Of a DNA stretch of 64,000 nt, positions 61,986-64,000 are shown in pieces. The notes below the pieces were generated by a model. The model searched no databases and had not been told where the DNA came from. It was given only the letters and a program-made list of their open reading frames with translations. Position 1 is the first letter of the stretch; every line of letters begins with the position of its first letter. Position numbers and translations under genes: made by a program. This stretch comes from Antedon mediterranea (lineage: Eukaryota > Echinodermata > Crinoidea > Comatulida > Antedonidae), in assembly GCF_964355755.1 (NCBI RefSeq), contig NC_092672.1:8864001-8928000 (forward strand), given 5' to 3'.

Positions 61986-63850
61986 ATACAGCATTGTATG
62001 TGCCAACTTGGCTAAAATAACCATAGCATCCTAAAAGGGTCGTAAAAGTGTACACCAACCTTAAAAATGAAATAATTACCAGACATAAAAGGGCTATTGT
62101 AAACTGCTGAATGAAAATTAATCACATAATAGTGACCTTTTCTTAACATTTTGGTATTAATATGTATACAGAATTTATCTATACATTCTTGAGTGCCAAA
62201 GACCAACAATCACACTATTTATAAATGTATTATATTCTGTGTTGGACAAATTCAGTTTTCAGTGGTCTTTTTAGTTTTTAAAATTATAGTTTAGTTATCC
62301 AATAGGCTATTTTTTGTTTGTTTTAAATATCCAACATTGGTGTATGTAAAATACAGTGCAGCCTATATTGTACAGGATAGTGTATAATAGAGACCCTTAT
62401 CATTCAGTCATTTGAATACAAATTATGAGGTGTTCGAAGTATACCAAACACAACTATTATACTATTACAGCACTATTATAATGGCTAAATAAAATCTTCC
62501 AAATTATATTTTCATGAAAAAGAGCCATAGCCACCAGTATGGTTGGTCAGGTTTCAACCAGACATTTTTTAACATTTTTAAAAGGACACGTTACAATATA
62601 TTTTAGATTAATTAATTTAAAAAAATCATCATTAAAATACATCAAAAGAATGACTAAGTCTGTAGTTAATTTTTTTTTATATGAGTCCACTACCAGTCTG
62701 CATTTTGATGTTTGGCTGAAATAGTGAGCTCAAGTACATATAAAACGTTGTAGCTGCCATCGTATTTATCTTTTTATTAATTTCAGTCTTGAACCTAGAC
62801 TAGTCAATTAAAAAAAACCTTGTTGGCCCCTGACCCTCTTCCACATTAGGAATTGATCACAACCCCACCACTTTATGGCTACAGCCCTGTAGACATCATC
62901 TAGACAAAGTTATAAGCCTGTACTTTATTAATTAAGGTACTTAAAATTAATGTTCTATTGCATATAAATACGGTGTTGTATTGTTTGTTATTTGACTGCC
63001 CAACTATAACTACATATTATTTAGACCAAAATCTAAGCATATAATAACTTGTGCATATTAAGTTAATGGATAATTTTTTGGCTACCAAAATGTATTGTTT
63101 TTTTGTTCTTATGCATGTACTTTGGAATAGAAGTAAAAGACTGAGATAGCCAAAATGTAAAATAAAATCCAATACAGTATTTATAAGTATGTTATATTAT
63201 AGACAATTGATAAAGCATTATGATTTAAATTAAGAAGGGATATTATCTAATTTCTGAAAAGAGTCTTCTAAAAACTGTGGTATACTGACTTGTATACTGA
63301 ACACCATTCACAACCTTTCTTAATTGTATTTCGATATTTTGAATTGAGAAATAGACATTTTGAAATTGAATGATGGCCAAACGAACTGTGAATATTTATT
63401 TTGTATTCCAATTGTACTAAATTGATATTGTTAATATTAATCACCATCATCATCATCATCATCATCATGCCACACTCTTTTCATCACTCATCGTTATACC
63501 TTATACAGCCATCAACATCACCTTAAGACAGTTTCTATGTAAATAGTATCATAGACACATTCCATGATACATGGTCTCACATATGATACTGTATTTACCT
63601 TAAAATTCAATGCTAAGGATATAACACTATATGTTATGAGAATGGGATGCAATGTTAATATCTTCACACAAAAGTGACATTAGGGAGTTTTTGATTTGAA
63701 ATCATCAAACCTGTGTCAAGGTGAGGCACGTAGACACACGTCTCAATGTTTATGTATGCGCACAACGTACTAACATGCCCTATCAATTACCTTCATACAT
63801 ATCAATCACATAACACAACCTTCATCATCACTAAGACAACTATCATCAGC
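61986..63850. other. Intergenic spacer, no gene seen
   Basis: Short chance open frames only. Contains the ATC microsatellite at 63441-63469 and a clustered run of CATCA words to 63850. Confidence 0.4.
63441..63469. repeat. ATC trinucleotide microsatellite
   Basis: Eight or nine CATCAT-type triplets in a row. On the minus strand they read as the methionine run of a spurious open frame. Confidence 0.95.
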
Positions 63851-63854
63851 AATA

Positions 63855-63936
63855 TTAACAATTCTTAGCAATCTCTATTGTCATCATAAATTCTTGCTCT
63901 TTATCCAACTGTCTATTCGTTGCTTCAAGTCTGTAG
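63855..63936 (-). CDS. Possible last exon of an unidentified minus-strand gene
   Basis: A strong acceptor, pyrimidine-rich CTTTTTTCTTTCTCTTTCAG, ends at 63937 on the minus strand. It is followed by an open frame YRLEATNRQLDKEQEFMMT then IEIAKNC and a TAA at 63855-63857. A second phase gives TDLKQRIDSWIKSKNL and a stop, so the phase is undecided. The first looks like the end of a coiled coil. The rest of the gene would be right of the window. Identity unknown. Confidence 0.4.
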
Positions 63937-64000
63937 CTGAAAGAGAAAGAAAAAAGAAGAAATTGGTACAAAACATATCTAATAACTTTTGGTTAGACAC

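Noticed and set aside
63268-63468. Minus-strand frame starting with a methionine run
   Set aside because: The start is an ATC microsatellite read backwards; the rest has no recognisable feature.

Overview
This is an AT-rich animal nuclear sequence. Genes are split by GT-AG introns, spacers are long, and the non-coding DNA is full of short inverted-repeat elements, minisatellites and local duplications. The two recognisable proteins resemble vertebrate orthologues closely. Together with the high density of the word TAGGCCTA and the repeat style, this suggests a marine invertebrate deuterostome, most likely an echinoderm. The species cannot be fixed from sequence alone.

Layout, left to right; all recognised genes are on the minus strand. 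(1) 3661-5109 is the first coding exon of a neuronal-type nitric oxide synthase (NOS1-like). It encodes the PDZ domain and a long linker; the catalytic exons lie beyond the left edge. (2) 5110-27578 is a 22 kb spacer with no gene I can support. It is dominated by a 4.4 kb minisatellite of a 28-bp unit (11392-15750) with higher-order structure. It also holds smaller tandem duplications, MITE-like foldback elements and one unassigned protein-like stretch near 21.2 kb. (3) 27579-59463 is a complete CFAP251 (WDR66) gene. I joined it by hand from 22 coding exons with consistent phases and GT-AG borders, giving a predicted protein of 1116 residues. It has an acidic N-terminus, a long WD40 region and a C-terminal calmodulin-like tail. 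A probable non-coding first exon lies near 60125. (4) 60300-63850 is spacer with three clustered palindromic MITEs and a tRNA-derived SINE. (5) 63855-63936 may be the last exon of another minus-strand gene entering from the right.

The CFAP251 introns hold most of the curiosities. These are a retroposed-looking 28S rRNA fragment 23 bp from the exon 9 acceptor, a perfect-looking 756-bp tandem duplication, an ~800-bp element with terminal inverted repeats, a LINE tail relic, SINEs, and a MITE split by an insertion.

NOS makes nitric oxide and its PDZ domain anchors it at membranes. CFAP251 is a structural protein of the axonemal calmodulin- and spoke-associated complex. They have no known shared pathway, but both human orthologues lie on 12q24, so their adjacency here may be an old linkage. 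I found no new enzymatic or defence-like system; the novelty is in repeat architecture.
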